Positions 62,040 through 64,000 of a DNA stretch of 64,000 bases are shown piece by piece. Both the position numbers and the translations under genes were made by a program. The DNA lies in the NCBI GenBank assembly GCA_030340625.1, contig JAOPHQ010003977.1:368501-432500 (forward strand), written 5' to 3'. This DNA is from Merluccius polli. Taxonomy: Eukaryota; Chordata; Actinopteri; Gadiformes; Merlucciidae. The notes beneath the pieces were generated by a model. It ran no database searches, was not told the origin of the DNA, and saw only the letters and a program-made list of their open reading frames with translations. Numbering within the stretch: the stretch's first letter is position 1; each line of letters opens with the position of its first letter.

Positions 62040-62340
62040 TTTCGTGGGGGGGACGGGGGGGACATGTCCCCCTCAAGGTTCGGATAGGTGGTGATTGTCC
62101 CCCCCAATATTCCCCCCCCCCCCCCCCGCTCAACAATCGCGCAACCGAAATGTTCCGCCAGCCCCCCGCTCAACAATCGCGCAACCGAAATGTTCCGCCA
62201 GCACCCCCCCCCGCTCAACCGAAATGTTCCGCCAGCATCCCCCCCCCGTTCAACAATCGCGCAACCGAAATGTTCCGCCTGCACCCCCCCCCCCCCCCCC
62301 CCACCCCCCCCCCCCCCCGGTCAACAATCAACGTCCCCCT
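62040..62340. repeat. dispersed repeat with 40-45-bp C-rich tandem units
   Basis: It begins GGCGTATTTCGTGGGGGGGA and GACATGTCCCCCTC. Units CTCAACAATCGCGCAACCGA and AATGTTCCGCCAGC separated by C runs start at about 62128, 62168, 62213 (internally deleted), 62248 and 62319. The pattern is a familiar fish repeat. Confidence 0.75.
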
Positions 62341-62367
62341 CAATATTAAAGAGATGATAACGCCCTT

Positions 62368-62391
62368 GTGTGTGTGTGTGTGTTTGTCTGC

Positions 62392-62428
<37 letters not shown>

Positions 62429-62462
62429 TGTGTATGTGTGTGTGTGTGCGTGTGTGTGTGCG
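62368..62462. repeat. (TG)n microsatellite
   Basis: TG run with TTTG, CTGCG and TATG interruptions. Confidence 0.95.
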
Positions 62463-62719
62463 CACACGTGTGGCCAGTAACATTTCTGCATGGCTCCATT
62501 TCAGCTCATCAACCATTGACTGCATATTAAAAGAAAGTAATTGTATATAAGATTGCGTGAATATTAAAGATCTCTTAATAAAGTGTATTCAAGTACTGAC
62601 TGTATGATAGGAGCTGGCTGGTGTATGTAGTTTATTTGTAGTTTATTTGGTACAGTTTATTTGTTTACATGTGCACAAAACGTACGTGCACTGTTATGGA
62701 GTCAGAATAGTGTCATCAT

Positions 62720-63185
62720 TCAAACCTGAAAAAAAAGGTCTCAAAGGCTTGTAAGTCTGTGTTTGAAATCTCAACACCTTGTAAAAAAGGTTTTGCACCA
62801 CTGAAAAAAGAGATTATAGCCTGAAAAAAAAAAGTCAAACATCTGCAAACATGATTTTGTGTTCTATTTTATCTTCTTCATCATTTTCACCAACACATTT
62901 TCAAAGCTAAAATGTTTTCACAAACACATTTTCAAAGTTTAAAAATGTTCACCAGCGCATTTGCAGAGTTTCAAATCTGACACTGTTCTAACAGTGTATT
63001 ACTTTGTTTCCCGGTTTCGAAACCTTGTAAATGGGATTCTGCAAACAGCTGTTCAAACATTGAGAAATACGTTTTGAAAGGTTGAATATCTATTTTTAAA
63101 AACTTGTAAAGGTGTAAATTTACACCATTGCAATGTATTTTTTCAGAACTTAATTTCCAGCACTGACTTTTCAGAGATTTGACCA
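62720..63185. repeat. degenerate short tandem repeats
   Basis: Three diverged units of about 30 bp (CACCAACACATTTTCAAAG...) at 62888-62970, in sequence rich in GAAAAAA and CTTGTAAA. Probably part of a decayed repeat. Confidence 0.5.
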
Positions 63186-63189
63186 CACG

Positions 63190-63460
63190 GGCGCAAGCTT
63201 GCGAGTCACGTGATTATTGACACTGTTCTGACGCCGTTCGTTTTGAAACTCCTTTAGCTCAAAGCTCTGAAAACGTGGTTCTGAAAAAAGGGGGAAAAAA
63301 CCTTCCTGGGGGCGGGACCATCTTGCTCTAAACCTATTGGTTGCTCTCTGCTGAGGCACAGTCCAATCACCTGCGCCGTTGACCGGGCTGTGCGGGATTG
63401 ACAGTGCTCTGCCGATGACTAACAAGCGACTTGCGTGGTTGATTTTGTTGTCTATTTTCT
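63190..63460 (+). promoter_or_regulatory. promoter-like boxes (tentative)
   Basis: GAGTCACGTGAT (E-box) at about 63200, GGGGGCGGGAC (GC box) at about 63308, ATTGG at about 63338 and CCAATCAC at about 63363 lead into CpG-richer DNA and an AACCATGG start context at 63463-63470. No recognisable protein follows, so this could equally be a repeat-borne promoter. Confidence 0.25.
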
Positions 63461-63800
63461 GGAACCATGGCTGGTAGACAGGCGAGCAATTTTATTCTGT
63501 ATTGTTTGCGTTCTAACCGCCCGCGAGCCTCCTGCGGCTCGCCAAGCTGTAATTTGCAACACGTTCTCATCCCAACTCGTAATATACCGACGGTTTGTCA
63601 CGCCCCTAGACGTGATACTGACGCAAAATGTACACTCCCGCGTCTGTGTGAAACGATCTGTGTGAAACAATCTCATAAACCCGTTCGCGGTGGTAAGAGA
63701 CGAGCAGAGTCTACAGCGTCCGCTCGCAGAGCAGAGTCTACAGCGTCCGCAGTCTACTGTGAAACAATTCACTCCATAAAGGGTTATGTTTAGGGTTATG
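63460..63800. repeat. CpG-rich dispersed repeat with 28-bp direct repeat
   Basis: AACACGTTCTCATCCCAACT, then CGTAATATACCGACGG and GTCACGCCCCTAGACGTGAT are phrases of a recurrent fish repeat. GCAGAGTCTACAGCGTCCGC occurs twice, at about 63704 and 63732. The overlapping frames at 63467-63793 (+) and 63452-63772 (-) have no recognised domain. Confidence 0.5.
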
Positions 63801-63869
63801 GTTAGCGTAATCTATCACCGTGACCGGGTTATTATTGGAGTGAATGGACTCTGACTCTAACACCACGCC

Positions 63870-63930
63870 GTACAGGGCTAGAGGTGTGAGTGTGTGAGTG
63901 TGTGAGTGTGCGCATGTGTGTTTGTTTCTG
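63870..63930. repeat. (TG)n-rich stretch
   Basis: GTGTGAGTGTGTGAGTGTG-type units. Confidence 0.85.
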
Positions 63931-64000
63931 ATTTGCTGCAAATGTGGGCACGTTTAGTTTATGTCAGTAATCCGAGATATGTACACACATGTGCCTGTGT

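Overview
The window looks like teleost fish nuclear DNA. It carries vertebrate-type GT-AG exons, V-SINE-like retroposons, a LINE reverse-transcriptase remnant, many short foldback elements and a very heavy load of microsatellites (TG/CA, TA, GA/CT, GATA, GAAA, GAT, poly-C/G). The tandem-repeat load would fit a codfish-like (gadiform) genome, but that is inference and no species is diagnosed.

Only one protein-coding gene is well supported: a group III metabotropic glutamate receptor, most like grm7, on the minus strand. Three consecutive exons of its extracellular glutamate-binding (Venus flytrap) domain lie at 54332-54116 (217 bp), 25500-25365 (136 bp) and 24430-24276 (155 bp). All borders are canonical GT-AG and the phases join exactly. 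The signal-peptide/N-terminal exon must lie above 54332, probably beyond the window. The exons for the rest of the ligand domain, the cysteine-rich region and the seven-helix domain would lie below 24276 and were not found in 1-24275. Nearly the whole window is therefore intron of one very long neuronal gene.

Regions, by window coordinate. 1-5,050: TG-rich DNA, a minisatellite, a LINE 3' fragment (minus), two foldback elements, an exact 5 x 30 bp tandem array and a C-rich foldback element. 5,780-13,140: three partial copies of one dispersed sequence, SINEs, and a remnant resembling the P2X7 C-terminal (ballast) cysteine domain at about 10,217-10,600. 13,300-24,200: CT, GATA and TG repeats, palindromic elements, a 10-copy 52-bp minisatellite, and two weak orphan exon candidates. 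24,276-25,500: two receptor exons. 25,500-54,100: the large intron, with SINEs, MITEs, a 37-bp VNTR in a dispersed repeat, a perfect 19-bp-stem hairpin, a perfect 26-bp palindrome, and a strict 41-bp-period array of seven CCAAT boxes at 50,597-50,846. 54,116-54,332: receptor exon whose polypyrimidine tract is a (CT)n microsatellite. 54,400-64,000: GA, CA, CT, poly-G and C-rich repeats, ending in a CpG-richer stretch with promoter-like boxes.

Most long open frames (poly-His/Thr, Cys-Val, Leu-Ser, Ile-Tyr) are translations of microsatellites and are not genes. All family assignments are from pattern recognition, with no database search.
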